Shown: piece after piece, positions 52,640 through 61,821 of the stretch | Layout: each line of letters opens with the position of its first letter | Position numbering within the stretch: the stretch's first letter is position 1 | Assembly (NCBI RefSeq): GCF_048595595.1 | Contig: NZ_CP184347.1 | Source: Bacteroides pyogenes_A | GTDB lineage: Bacteria; Bacteroidota; Bacteroidia; Bacteroidales; Bacteroidaceae | Direction: 5' to 3' (one strand) | DNA length: 64,000 bases | Notes under the pieces: model-generated | Database searches by the model: none | Told to the model about the DNA's origin: nothing | What the model saw: only the letters and a program-made list of their open reading frames with translations | Made by a program: the position numbers and the translations under genes

Positions 52640-52906
52640 TTTTGATTTTATGCGGATTCCAGAGGTGAGGGAGTTGAGTTTCAACTTTTTCTTTTTTCCC
52701 TGCTTCTCGCATATCCGACATTTTTTATGCGTTTTTCCGTCGGGTCGGTCGTTTTCGTTTCAGGGGCGTAAAAAGGTAGAGCTTAGGACAAACAAGGTTT
52801 TACGGCGAGAATACTACCTGCAATGAAATGGAAGTGTGGAGATTGTCGTCTAAACGGCTTGCCGCCTCGACCTTTTTTGTCCGTAAAAGCCCGGAACTAC
52901 CTTTGC
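52640..52906. other. Conserved ICE non-coding block, inner copy
   Basis: Homologous to 30763-31020, with TTTGATTTTATGCGGAT, GAGGTGAGGGAGTTGA, GGTCGGTCGTTTTCGTTTCA and the terminal TACCTTTG (52898-52905). The spacing between blocks is nearly kept. No gene is supported from 52627 to 53064. Confidence 0.6.
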
Positions 52907-53064
52907 CGCTGACAACGAACAACCAATCCCGACATGATACACAGGCATAAGTGGAGGATGTGCAGACAGAGAAGCAGGGCGAAAACAGAAAACGCAGTCT
53001 ATGGGGGCAGCATTTATCATAGAAACGAAATACACGAAAAACAAAAAGTCGCCCCAACGCACAA

Positions 53065-54214
53065 GTTCCACTAAGAAGTGCAAATAGTCATTTTATTAAA
53101 AGACGACTATGAAAAACACTCGGGGAACGCTGTCGGCAAGGGGCTGAAATCCCCGACGAGACAAAAGATTTCAGCAGCAATACAAAAAAAACAGAAAAGG
53201 GAGACCGAAATCTCCCCGAGATTAATCAACTTTGTATTGTCTATGAAATATCATCAATTAACCTCAGCACAAAGATACACAATTTCTGTATTGCTGAAAA
53301 AGAAAAGGTCGGTAAAAGACATTGCAGATACGATAAACGTGCACTACAGCACTGTTTATCGCGAGTTGAAACGCAATAAGGGGCGGTACCGTTACCATTG
53401 GGGCGTTGCCCAAAGGCAGTGTGACGAACGCAAACGCCGTATGCGCAGGCACCGCAAATTCAGTCTTGAGATGCGAAAGGAAATCATCGCACTGATGGTC
53501 AACGAGCAGTGGTCGCCCGAACAAATCAGAGGCTGGATGCTGCGCAAGGGAAAAGAATGCGTCTGCGTCGAAACCATTTACGGCTATATCCGCTTCGACC
53601 GCCGCTGCGGAGGGGAACTCTACAAGAGTTGCCGGCACAGGATGCAACACATCAAAAGGAGACGCCCCCTTGCCTACACGGACATCAAGGACAGAACAAT
53701 GATAGATGAGCGAGAACCGCAGGCAGACGGCACCCGATTCGGAGACTGGGAAATGGATACCATCATCGGCAAAGACGGTCGGGGAGCCATCGTAACCCTC
53801 GTGGAGCGAAGCAAGGACTATCTGCTCATGAGGAAACTGCCAAGGGGAAAGAATGCCGAAGAACTTGCTAAAACCGTCGTGGCCATGATGACACCCTTCA
53901 TCGGAAACATCAAAAGCATCACCACTGACAACGGAAGCGAGTTTGCATGCCACAAGTTCATCGAACAGCGGCTCAAAACTAAAGTTTACTTCGCACATCC
54001 ATATTCATCATGGCAGAAGGGAAACATTGAGAATACCAACAAACTCATCAGGCAATACATCCCCAAAGGAACGGCTTTTGAACAATATAGCCAACAGCAA
54101 ATAAAACAAATACAGATGAAAATAAACAGAAGACCAAGGAAAAAACTTAATTTTTCAACACCAAAACAAGAGTTTTACAATCTTCTCATCTAAATTTGCA
54201 CTTGCTATTGGAAT
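53065..54214 (+). mobile_element. IS30-family insertion sequence (IS4351-like)
   Basis: 1150 bp. Imperfect terminal inverted repeats (17 of 21 bases match) lie at 53065-53085 and 54194-54214, sharing AAGTGCAAAT. A single IS30-type transposase fills it. I see no clear target duplication. Size and protein resemble IS4351 of Bacteroides. Confidence 0.75.
53243..54193 (+). CDS. IS30-family transposase
   Basis: 316 residues from MKYHQLTSAQRYTIS, the usual IS30 start; an upstream in-frame start at 53078 would add an unrelated stretch. The N-terminal HTH is KKKRSVKDIADTINVHYSTVYRELKRNKG. The DDE domain has GDWEMDTIIGKDGRG, SITTDNGSEFACH and SSWQKGNIENTNKLIRQYIPKG. All three acidic residues are present. 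Confidence 0.92.
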   Translation: MKYHQLTSAQRYTISVLLKKKRSVKDIADTINVHYSTVYRELKRNKGRYRYHWGVAQRQCDERKRRMRRHRKFSLEMRKEIIALMVNEQWSPEQIRGWMLRKGKECVCVETIYGYIRFDRRCGGELYKSCRHRMQHIKRRRPLAYTDIKDRTMIDEREPQADGTRFGDWEMDTIIGKDGRGAIVTLVERSKDYLLMRKLPRGKNAEELAKTVVAMMTPFIGNIKSITTDNGSEFACHKFIEQRLKTKVYFAHPYSSWQKGNIENTNKLIRQYIPKGTAFEQYSQQQIKQIQMKINRRPRKKLNFSTPKQEFYNLLI

Positions 54215-54423
54215 CTACTACGGACGGCTTTACAAAAATAATTCGGAGAAAATTCTTTTTTCTCACGGTATACTGTTATCTTTGCAACAAACAAAGTGCT
54301 TTTTTGAAATGGCAAAATAAGGTAAAGTATAGAAGCTCACTGGTTTCCTGATCGTTACCATCCCTTATTGATAATCAAACTAATCTATTGGTTATATGAT
54401 ATTTACAAATTTTCCTATGCTTT
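54215..54423. other. Right end of the inner element
   Basis: No gene is supported. A promoter-like TATCTTTG lies at 54277-54284, pointing right to a three-codon frame. ATTTTCC (54409-54415) is the left arm of the inverted repeat predicted at the circular junction. Confidence 0.45.
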
Positions 54424-55460
54424 GCAAGATGAAATGTCAAGTTCTTTTTAATACCGCATACATCGGCAATCTCTTTCAAGTAGGCGTTTAGCTTCTGATT
54501 GCTGATTACGGGAAGTATCTTGCCATTCGGTAACTTGCCCTTGTACTTCTTCAAAATCATCTTGGGAATATCCAGCAGAGGAACATTAACATCCGTATTC
54601 GTCTTTTGCCGCTTTGTCATTATCCAAAGGTTGCCGTCAAAAGATTTGCGAATGTTGTCTTGCGTAAGCCCGGCTACATCTATATAGGCAAGCCCGGTGA
54701 AGCAGGCAAAGATGAACAAGTCCCTGACGTGTTCCAGCCGCTCGGAAACCATTTTCTTTTTAAGGATGATTTTTATTTCGTCCTCTGTCAGATAACCCCT
54801 GTCCACTTTCTCCAGCCGGATTTTGTAACTGGCGAAAGGGTCGTTCACCAGTATGCCGTTGTTGCGGGCAATGATGATGATACGCTTGAAGAACTGCATG
54901 AACTTGGCGGTAGTGTTGTAGCCGCACTTGCAGGCGGTACGCAAATACAACTCAAAATCGGTAATGAACATAGGGGTAATCTCCTTTATGGATATGTCCG
55001 ATACGTTGTACTTGCTTTGGATAAATTCGGCAAGGTGGCGGCGGGTGACTTCATACTTTCGGTAAGTCGCTATCGTCTTGGATATGCCGACCAACAGCTT
55101 CACATCGTCATTGTGCTTTTGGAACAGGGTAAGGATTGTTTCGTGGCTCTCGCTATGACCTAAAAACTCGTTCTTCACTTTCTCGGCGGTCACGTAATTG
55201 TCACGCCGCTGCATTTCGTGGTAAATGGTGTTCAAGGATGCGTTTATATCATCCAGCATACGGTTTATGCGGCTGGCTTCCGAAGTACGTCCGGTAGCCT
55301 TGCCCATTTTGCCGTCCCAAATAGAGGGTAGCACGTCCAGCTTGGTGTTAAAACGGCTTGCCATGCCGTCCACTGTGATACGGGCGAAAAGGGGGTACGC
55401 ACCGTTGGCTTTCTGCTTGTCTTTCTTTGCGTAAAAGCAAATGTTGAATGTCGATTTCAT
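54375..55460 (-). pseudogene. int: Outer ICE integrase, N-terminal fragment
   Basis: 361 residues are still readable. Codons up to FHLA (54424) are native, and the last 16 residues (KHRKICKYHITNRLV region) come from the inner element. It has the arm-binding front (FNICFYAKKDKQKANGAYPLFARITV), the core-binding domain and the first part of the catalytic domain (FACFTGLAYIDVAGLT). The second catalytic Arg, the His and the Tyr are missing because they are at 31993-32199. The gene starts 274 bases from tRNA-Ser and reads into the ICE. The truncated protein could still bind att DNA and act as an inhibitor (inference). Confidence 0.88.
54424..54431 (+). other. attR core of the inner element
   Basis: GCAAGATG, identical to 32192-32199. 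The outer flank GAAATG... continues the integrase gene; the inner flank is TATGCTTT. Confidence 0.7.
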
Positions 55461-55560
55461 AACTCACTTTTTAAGTTGCAAAACTATTGTAATTCTCTAA
55501 AAATGAGTTCTATGCAAGCAAGCCAAATAACGACAGGACTTCGCCAATTTCGGACATTCT

Positions 55561-55594
55561 GTACCCCCTTTCCGTTTTTGTTTGTCGGGGGTAC
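55561..55594. repeat. 8-bp inverted repeat near the ICE end
   Basis: GTACCCCC / GGGGGTAC separated by 18 bases, about 100 bases upstream of the integrase start. It may be part of the att/arm region of the outer ICE. The 273 bases between int and tRNA hold no gene. Confidence 0.4.
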
Positions 55595-55666
55595 GAGTTA
55601 GGTTACGAACTTTGTCTTTTAGGGGCGAAAAGGTGTACTTTAAGGCAGACACAAGGGAATAAAAAA

Positions 55667-55696
55667 AGTCCCACAAATCATTGAATTTGTGGGACT
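55667..55696 (-). terminator. Terminator downstream of tRNA-Ser
   Basis: On the minus strand a perfect 12-bp stem (AGTCCCACAAAT / ATTTGTGGGACT) is followed by TTTTTTT. It is 38 bases beyond the tRNA 3' end. Whether it is chromosomal or ICE DNA depends on where the ICE ends. Confidence 0.8.
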
Positions 55697-55733
55697 TGTC
55701 TACTTACTGTCCGGTATTGTCCGGTTAGTTCAG

Positions 55734-55818
55734 CGGAGAGACAGGGATTCGAACCCCGGGTACCTCGCGGTACAACGGTTTTCAAGACCGCCGCAATCGA
55801 CCACTCTGCCACCTCTCC
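55734..55818 (-). tRNA. tRNA-Ser (anticodon TGA)
   Basis: 85 bases. The acceptor stem is GGAGAGG / TCTCTCC, the anticodon stem GCGGT / ACCGT with loop CTTGAAA, followed by a long variable arm (class II) and T-loop TTCGAAT. The discriminator base is G and no CCA is encoded. Its 3' end faces the ICE integrase, the usual arrangement for a tRNA-targeting element. Confidence 0.93.
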
Positions 55819-55860
55819 AAAAGCTTCCCGGTACGGAAGCGCTTTCTTTCAAAAGCGGTG

Positions 55861-55868
55861 CAAAGGTA
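55861..55868 (-). promoter_or_regulatory. -7 promoter element of tRNA-Ser
   Basis: TACCTTTG on the minus strand, 42 bases before the mature tRNA 5' end. Confidence 0.65.
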
Positions 55869-55921
55869 CGAATCCTTTTTAAATATGCAAACGTTCTATC
55901 TCTTTTTTCGTAAATAAATCG

Positions 55922-55929
55922 TATTTTTG
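55922..55929 (+). promoter_or_regulatory. -7 promoter element of mutS2
   Basis: TATTTTTG matches TAnnTTTG, 80 bases before the mutS2 ATG. It is divergent from the tRNA promoter. Confidence 0.6.
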
Positions 55930-56009
55930 CAAACCATTAGAAATTTAACAACTGTAAATAAACAAATTGACACAAAACCCATAGCAACTATTATAAATAA
56001 AAAAACAAG

Positions 56010-58505
56010 ATGATATATCCCAAAAATTTCGAACATAAAATAGGATTTAAACAGATCAGGCAATTACTGAAAGAGAAATGTCTAAGCACTCTGGGGGAAG
56101 AACGGGTTGCTGAAATGAGCTTCTCTCAAAAATACGAAGAAATAGACGAGAAGCTAAATCAAGTAACGGAGTTCGTTCGCATTATCCGAGAAGAAGACAG
56201 TTTCCCGGATCAATTCTTTTTTGATGTCCGCCCATCGCTCAAACGAGTACGAATAGAAGGGATGTATCTGGATGAGCAAGAATTGTTCGATTTGCGGAGA
56301 TCGTTGGAAACTATTCGAGATATCGTACGTTTTCTGAACCGAAATGAAGAAGAGGAAAATACTCCATATCCGTCATTAAAACTGCTGGCAGGGGATATCG
56401 CAGTGTTTCCTCAACTGATTGGCAAAATAGACGGCATTCTTAATAAATATGGAAAGATAAAAGACAATGCTTCCGCCGAACTTGCCCGTATACGACGCGA
56501 GCTCTCCAATACGATGGGAAGCATTTCCCGTTCACTAAACCAAATTCTACGCAACGCACAATCGGAAGGATATGTGGATAAGGATGTCGCTCCAACTCTA
56601 CGTGACGGTCGCCTGGTTATTCCCATTGCTCCGGGACTCAAACGAAAGATAAAAGGAATCGTTCACGATGAGTCTGCCAGCGGGAAGACCGTCTTCATAG
56701 AACCGGCGGAAGTAGTGGAAGCTAACAACCGCATTCGAGAACTGGAAGGAGACGAACGACGGGAAATCATTTGCATTTTAACTGAATTCTCAAATACTCT
56801 GCGCCCCGCCATTCCTGAAATTCTACAGTCGTATGAATTTCTAGCAGAAATAGATTTTATCCGCGCCAAAAGTTATTTTGCCATACAAACGGGAAGCTTA
56901 AAACCGGCAATAGAGGACAACCGCTTAATAGATTGGACAATGGCAATACATCCTTTGCTTCAAATGTCATTGGCAAAACATAATAAGAAAGTGGTTCCTC
57001 TGGATATAGAGCTCAACCTAAAGCAGCGTATCCTTATTATTTCCGGACCAAATGCCGGAGGAAAGTCCGTATGTCTGAAAACAGTCGGCTTGTTACAATA
57101 TATGTTGCAATGCGGAATGTTGATTCCGGTACACGAACGCAGCCGCGCCGGCATATTCAGCAGCATATTCATCGACATTGGCGACGAACAGTCTATCGAA
57201 GATGATTTGAGTACTTATTCCTCGCACCTCACCAACATGAAAATGATGATGAAACACTGCAACGAAAGCAGCTTGATACTGATCGATGAGTTCGGGGGGG
57301 GGACAGAACCGCAGATAGGCGGTGCTATCGCCGAAGCTGTTTTGAAACGTTTCAACGAGGAACAAACATTCGGAGTGATTACGACTCACTATCAAAATCT
57401 TAAATATTTTGCCGAAGATCACGAAGGAGTGGTTAACGGCGCAATGCTATACGACCGGCATTTAATGCAAGCTCTATTTCAACTGCAAATAGGGAATCCG
57501 GGGAGTTCGTTCGCTGTGGAAATAGCAAGAAAGATAGGATTGCCGGAGGAAGTCATTTCAGACGCATCTGAAATCGTGGGCAGTGAATATATCAATGCCG
57601 ATAAATATCTGCAGGACATCGTACGCGACAAACGTTACTGGGAAGGAAAGCGCCAAACAATTCGGCAACAGGAAAAGCAAATGGAGGAAACGATTGCCCG
57701 TTACCAAAAGGAGATGGAAGAATTGCAAAAATCACGAAAAGAAGTCATCCGCCAGGCGAGAGAAGAGGCGGAACGAATGTTGCAGGAATCGAACGCACGC
57801 ATTGAGAATACAATTCGTACCATCAAAGAAGCTCAAGCTGAGAAAGAAAAAACCAGAATGGTGCGACAAGAGTTAAGCGATTTCCGCACTTCGCTGGAGA
57901 CGATTGCTTCCAAAGAGCTGGAGGAGAAAATCGCGCGTAAGATGGGAAGGCTGAAAGAAAAACAGGAGCGGAAGAAAAACAAGAAAAACGCTCCCCGTCC
58001 GGAAGTACCATCCACAGCCGTTATTGCCAAACCGAATCCTATTAGTGTCAGCGAATACGTAAAAATAAAGGGTCAATCCAGCGTTGGGCAAGTGATGGAA
58101 ATAAATGGGAAGAATGCCATAGTAATTTTCGGAAGTATTAAAACCACTGTAAAGACCGAACTCTTGGAACGTACGCAAACTATACCCAAAACCGAAGGAA
58201 TTGCCAAAAGTTCTTTTATCAGTACACAAACACACGATCAGATGTATGAAAAAAAACTTAGCTTCAAGCAAGATATCGATGTTCGAGGGATGCGTGGAGA
58301 CGAAGCCTTACAAACCGTCACTTATTTTATCGACGATGCCATTCTAATCGGCATGGATCGCGTACGCATTCTTCACGGTACAGGAACAGGCATTCTCCGC
58401 ACCCTCATTCGCCAATATCTGTCAACAGTACAAGGTGTTCGGTATTTTTCAGACGAGCATATACAATTCGGAGGAGCGGGAATTACAATAGTCGATTTAG
58501 AGTAA
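56010..58505 (+). CDS. mutS2: MutS2 endonuclease
   Basis: 831 residues. The MutS core (domains III and V) has Walker A SGPNAGGKSVCLKT near 347, Walker B LILIDEFGGGTEPQ near 425 and the signature VITTHYQNLKYFA. A long charged coiled coil follows (about 525-665). The C-terminal Smr nuclease domain has DIDVRGMRGDEALQ and LHGTGTGILR. MutS2 has no mismatch domain. It limits homologous recombination between diverged DNA and helps rescue collided ribosomes. It is a chromosomal gene just outside the ICE. Confidence 0.95.
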   Translation: MIYPKNFEHKIGFKQIRQLLKEKCLSTLGEERVAEMSFSQKYEEIDEKLNQVTEFVRIIREEDSFPDQFFFDVRPSLKRVRIEGMYLDEQELFDLRRSLETIRDIVRFLNRNEEEENTPYPSLKLLAGDIAVFPQLIGKIDGILNKYGKIKDNASAELARIRRELSNTMGSISRSLNQILRNAQSEGYVDKDVAPTLRDGRLVIPIAPGLKRKIKGIVHDESASGKTVFIEPAEVVEANNRIRELEGDERREIICILTEFSNTLRPAIPEILQSYEFLAEIDFIRAKSYFAIQTGSLKPAIEDNRLIDWTMAIHPLLQMSLAKHNKKVVPLDIELNLKQRILIISGPNAGGKSVCLKTVGLLQYMLQCGMLIPVHERSRAGIFSSIFIDIGDEQSIEDDLSTYSSHLTNMKMMMKHCNESSLILIDEFGGGTEPQIGGAIAEAVLKRFNEEQTFGVITTHYQNLKYFAEDHEGVVNGAMLYDRHLMQALFQLQIGNPGSSFAVEIARKIGLPEEVISDASEIVGSEYINADKYLQDIVRDKRYWEGKRQTIRQQEKQMEETIARYQKEMEELQKSRKEVIRQAREEAERMLQESNARIENTIRTIKEAQAEKEKTRMVRQELSDFRTSLETIASKELEEKIARKMGRLKEKQERKKNKKNAPRPEVPSTAVIAKPNPISVSEYVKIKGQSSVGQVMEINGKNAIVIFGSIKTTVKTELLERTQTIPKTEGIAKSSFISTQTHDQMYEKKLSFKQDIDVRGMRGDEALQTVTYFIDDAILIGMDRVRILHGTGTGILRTLIRQYLSTVQGVRYFSDEHIQFGGAGITIVDLE

Positions 58506-58551
58506 CTTGAAATATTTCATCTGAACTCCTTGTTCTGATGATGAAAACAAC

Positions 58552-58559
58552 TAACTTTG
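58552..58559 (+). promoter_or_regulatory. -7 promoter element of corA
   Basis: TAACTTTG matches TAnnTTTG. It lies after the first in-frame ATG (58538) and so supports the start at 58622. Confidence 0.6.
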
Positions 58560-58621
58560 CTCGTAAGACACAACAAGCCTCGCTCCTATTTAAAGAAATA
58601 TCTGCAAAACTGACAAAGAAT

Positions 58622-59695
58622 ATGAACAACAACCTCTTGAGTGAAAAGCTTATCTATACAGGGGAAAGCACTACCCCTACGCATCTTCATCTCTGCACAT
58701 ACAACGCTATCAAAATGAAGGAAGCTAACGGAAGCAGCCTGCAAGCACTTGACGCAACTTTAGATGAAGAACAGATTAACTGGTTGCAGATACATGGAAT
58801 GAATAATACTGAAACCATCCGACAGATTTGTGAACGTTTTGAGATAAACTTTCTCACTTTACAAGATATTCTTAATGCAAATCATCCCAGTAAAATAGAA
58901 GAAAGCGAAAAGCATATCGTCTTGATATTAAAAATATTCAAAATTGAAAAGAAAAAAAATGATGTAAATAAAGATATAGAAGAAGGAGAAGAAAAGGAAA
59001 AGCTTCAACAACAGGTCTGTATTATTTTAGGAAACAACTTTATTCTGACTTTTCTGGAAGAAGAAACTGATTTTTTCGACGATGTAATCAACGCTTTACG
59101 AAACGATATTCTCAAAATAAGGCAACGGCAGAGTGATTATCTATTCAGTGTACTTCTGAACAGTGTAATGAGCAACTATATTTCCACAGTCTCGTTCATC
59201 GAGGATGCTCTTGAAGATTTGGAAGAAGAAATGCTCAACATTACCGATGGGAATAAAATTGGAATTCAGATTCAAACACTTCGCCGTGAATATATGATGA
59301 TAAAAAAAACAGTTTTACCGCTCAAAGAACAATACGTTAAATTATTACGCACCGAAAATCTGCTTATACATAAAGCTAATCTTATTTTTTTCAATGACGT
59401 AAACGATCATTTGCAATTTGTACTTCAAACCATTGAAATTTGCAGAGAAACCCTCTCTTCTTTAGTCGACCTTTATATTTCCAACAACGATTTGCGAATG
59501 AACGATATAATGAAACGTCTTACCATTGTATCTACTATTTTCATTCCGCTTACATTTCTGGCAGGAGTATGGGGCATGAATTTCGAGAACATGCCCGAAC
59601 TCAATTGGAAACACGGTTATTTATTCGCCTGGATATTAATGCTTATCATCGGAGTAATTGTATTCATATACTTTAGAAAAAAGAAATGGTATTAA
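58622..59695 (+). CDS. corA: CorA-family magnesium transporter
   Basis: 357 residues from MNNNLLSEKLIYTG, chosen because a promoter lies downstream of the longer start. The large N-terminal cytoplasmic domain ends in a long helix (IQTLRREYMMIKKTVLPLKEQYVKLL). Two C-terminal membrane segments surround the signature GMN in GVWGMNFENMPEL, and the end is basic (FRKKKWY). It forms a pentameric Mg2+ channel. Confidence 0.92.
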   Translation: MNNNLLSEKLIYTGESTTPTHLHLCTYNAIKMKEANGSSLQALDATLDEEQINWLQIHGMNNTETIRQICERFEINFLTLQDILNANHPSKIEESEKHIVLILKIFKIEKKKNDVNKDIEEGEEKEKLQQQVCIILGNNFILTFLEEETDFFDDVINALRNDILKIRQRQSDYLFSVLLNSVMSNYISTVSFIEDALEDLEEEMLNITDGNKIGIQIQTLRREYMMIKKTVLPLKEQYVKLLRTENLLIHKANLIFFNDVNDHLQFVLQTIEICRETLSSLVDLYISNNDLRMNDIMKRLTIVSTIFIPLTFLAGVWGMNFENMPELNWKHGYLFAWILMLIIGVIVFIYFRKKKWY

Positions 59696-59713
59696 CAAAC
59701 ACCCTATTAAAAC

Positions 59714-60922
59714 ATGAAATCAATCAAAGAACTATATCGTATAGGAACGGGGCCTTCGAGCAGCCACACTATGGGACCTCGTAAAGCTGCAGAAACTTTT
59801 CTAATGCGCTACCCCGACGCCGCTTCATTCAAAGTTACGCTCTACGGAAGTTTGGCCGCTACCGGGAAAGGACACATGACAGATGTGGCGATCATCGACA
59901 CATTACAACCTACGGCACCGGTGGAAATCGTATGGCAACCGAAAGTCTTTCTTCCTTTCCACCCCAATGCAATGACTTTTGCAGCATTCAACGCCAATAA
60001 TAAGCTATTGGGGAACTGGACTGTTTATAGCATCGGCGGAGGTGCTCTTGCGGAAAACAATGAGACACCGACTATCGAAAGCCCTGAAGTATATGAAATG
60101 AGTTTCATGACCGAGATACTGGAATGGTGCGAACAAACCGGCAGAAGCTATTGGGAATACGTGAAACAATGCGAAGAGGAAGATATATGGGATTATCTGG
60201 CAGAAGTATGGAGTACAATGAAAGAAGCCATTCATCGAGGTTTGGAAGCGGAAGGGGTATTACCGGGTCCCTTAAACCTGCGACGTAAAGCCTCAACCTA
60301 TTATATCCGTGCAACAGGATTCAAACAGTCGCTACGTTCACGAGGACTCGTCTTTGCCTATGCATTGGCGGTAAGCGAAGAGAATGCTTCCGGTGGTAAA
60401 ATCGTCACTGCTCCCACTTGCGGTTCTTGTGGAGTAATGCCGGCCGTGCTTTATCATTTGCAACAAAGCCGGGAGTTTAGTGACATGCGCATATTGCGTG
60501 CATTGGCTACAGCGGGCTTGGTGGGGAACATCGTCAAACACAACGCATCCATCTCCGGAGCCGAAGTGGGCTGTCAAGGAGAAGTCGGCGTAGCTTGCGC
60601 CATGGCTTCAGCAGCTGCGAATCAGCTGTTCGGAGGCAGTCCTGCACAAATCGAATATGCTGCGGAAATGGGATTAGAGCATCATCTCGGAATGACTTGT
60701 GATCCGGTATGCGGACTGGTTCAGATACCTTGTATTGAGCGTAATGCTTATGCTGCCGCCCGTGCTTTAGACGCAAATCTCTATTCGGCTTTCACCGACG
60801 GGATGCACCGTGTTTCTTTCGACAAGGTAGTGCAAGTTATGAAACAGACCGGGCATGACCTTCCGTCACTCTACAAAGAAACCAGCGAAGGAGGGTTGGC
60901 AAAAGATTATCAGCAAATGTAA
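59714..60922 (+). CDS. sdaA: L-serine ammonia-lyase, iron-sulfur type
   Basis: 402 residues, single-chain form. The beta-like domain (IKELYRIGTGPSSSHTMGPRKAAE) comes first. The alpha domain then carries the cysteines for the 4Fe-4S cluster in APTCGSCGVMPAV and CDPVCGLVQIPCIERNA. It deaminates L-serine to pyruvate and ammonia. It lies 18 bases after corA and may share its transcript. No gene is supported in 60923-61130. Confidence 0.94.
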   Translation: MKSIKELYRIGTGPSSSHTMGPRKAAETFLMRYPDAASFKVTLYGSLAATGKGHMTDVAIIDTLQPTAPVEIVWQPKVFLPFHPNAMTFAAFNANNKLLGNWTVYSIGGGALAENNETPTIESPEVYEMSFMTEILEWCEQTGRSYWEYVKQCEEEDIWDYLAEVWSTMKEAIHRGLEAEGVLPGPLNLRRKASTYYIRATGFKQSLRSRGLVFAYALAVSEENASGGKIVTAPTCGSCGVMPAVLYHLQQSREFSDMRILRALATAGLVGNIVKHNASISGAEVGCQGEVGVACAMASAAANQLFGGSPAQIEYAAEMGLEHHLGMTCDPVCGLVQIPCIERNAYAAARALDANLYSAFTDGMHRVSFDKVVQVMKQTGHDLPSLYKETSEGGLAKDYQQM

Positions 60923-61130
60923 TCTACAATATATTAAAGAATAAAGAACCTATGGATAAACATATATTTCGCCCCAAACCATCCGCATGAATATGGAAGA
61001 GAGGTAAAACCTATCACAAATATAGAACGTAAATATACGAAAAGAGCCAAAGTAAGACATATTATTATGCGCTATGCCAGTGGACAAATGTTTCACAACT
61101 TCATTCAGTTCTCAACGGGAGATGATACCA

Positions 61131-61682
61131 TTATTCTCCCGTTTTTTCATCGTAAGCTTCCTCTAGCGATTCCACCCTTTCAATACTCATCTTGCCATCA
61201 GGGGTAACAATAATGGAAAGCGGGACATACAAATCGGTCTGAGGATAACAAACACTGGCGGCATAAACAATGCCATGCGAAGTTGTTTTATCGAATACAA
61301 GTCCTTCCAGAATAGATTTTTTCAAAAAATCAAGTTCAACTACAGACGCAAAATCAGCTTTTGTAAACGTCTTGTTCAACACCGTTTCACCACTTCGCAT
61401 CAGCTTCAACGTAATCTTATTGTCTACATAAATATCTCCCATGTCATTGGTCACATGCGGAAGAGTTTCGTCGGGCATACGCGAAACTACCGAACGATAT
61501 TCTTTATCTTTGAAGTTAATCCGGGTCTCGACCGTAGAAACCTGCATACGCTGCAATCCGTCGGCATCTACAGAATCCATTCCTGTAATGTTCGAGATTT
61601 CCTTAGCACTTCCTCCTTTACTGCTACAAGCCGCCGCAATAAACAACAACGACAAACCAAGTATGCAAATAACCTTTTTCAT
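61131..61682 (-). CDS. DUF4738-like lipoprotein
   Basis: 183 residues from MKKVICILG at 61682; the longer start (61721) would precede the promoter. The lipoprotein signal peptide has lipobox IAAAC near residue 19. The mature domain is beta-rich (TVETRINFKDKEYRSVVSRMPDETLPHV; ITLKLMRSGETVLNKTFTKADF; SLEEAYDEK at the end). It fits the DUF4738 family of Bacteroides surface or periplasmic lipoproteins, function unknown. Confidence 0.75.
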   Translation of the reverse strand: MKKVICILGLSLLFIAAACSSKGGSAKEISNITGMDSVDADGLQRMQVSTVETRINFKDKEYRSVVSRMPDETLPHVTNDMGDIYVDNKITLKLMRSGETVLNKTFTKADFASVVELDFLKKSILEGLVFDKTTSHGIVYAASVCYPQTDLYVPLSIIVTPDGKMSIERVESLEEAYDEKTGE

Positions 61683-61709
61683 CCTGACTCTATGTATTGA
61701 TATCAAACG

Positions 61710-61717
61710 CAAAAATA
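61710..61717 (-). promoter_or_regulatory. -7 promoter element of the lipoprotein gene
   Basis: TATTTTTG on the minus strand, 27 bases before the ATG at 61682. Confidence 0.6.
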
Positions 61718-61782
61718 GCAAAAATCAAGTAACAAAACCTATTCTTTAATCATAAAACTATCTGATTCTTATTTTTTTTGTC

Positions 61783-61790
61783 TAATTTTG
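61783..61790 (+). promoter_or_regulatory. -7 promoter element of the trpB-like gene
   Basis: TAATTTTG matches TAnnTTTG, 31 bases before the ATG at 61822. Confidence 0.6.
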
Positions 61791-61821
61791 ACGGCAAATT
61801 TTAGAAAAACAAAGATTAGCT

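Larger units (their letters stand above)
32192..54431. mobile_element. Inner decayed ICE inserted in the outer ICE integrase gene
   Basis: About 22.2 kb bounded by direct repeats GCAAGATG. It holds two tyrosine recombinases at its left end, a RhuM-like gene, cargo, an rteC remnant, mobA with an oriT-like region, a DUF3408 (traB-like) gene, a Gabija operon, a conserved ICE non-coding block and several transposable elements. Relaxase, coupling protein and all pore genes are absent, so it cannot transfer itself. Its recombinases look intact, so it might still excise. Confidence 0.8.
1..55731. mobile_element. Outer CTnDOT-superfamily ICE (left end outside window)
   Basis: Backbone genes run from an RteC-family end through excisionase-like proteins, primase-helicase, topB, mobCBA, traA-Q, ardA and an integrase beside tRNA-Ser. 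This is the gene content and order known for Bacteroides conjugative transposons. The left boundary is not in the window. The right boundary lies between the integrase start (55460) and the tRNA-Ser gene (55734), and I cannot fix it without the left attachment site. Backbone genes are visibly more GC-rich than the cargo genes. The integrase is split by the inner element at 32.2-54.4 kb, so excision should be blocked unless that element leaves. No tetQ, ermF or other resistance gene is seen in this part. Confidence 0.85.

Noticed and set aside
52800..53083. Minus-strand frames in the conserved non-coding block
   Set aside because: The homologous block at 30.8-31.0 kb does not keep these frames.
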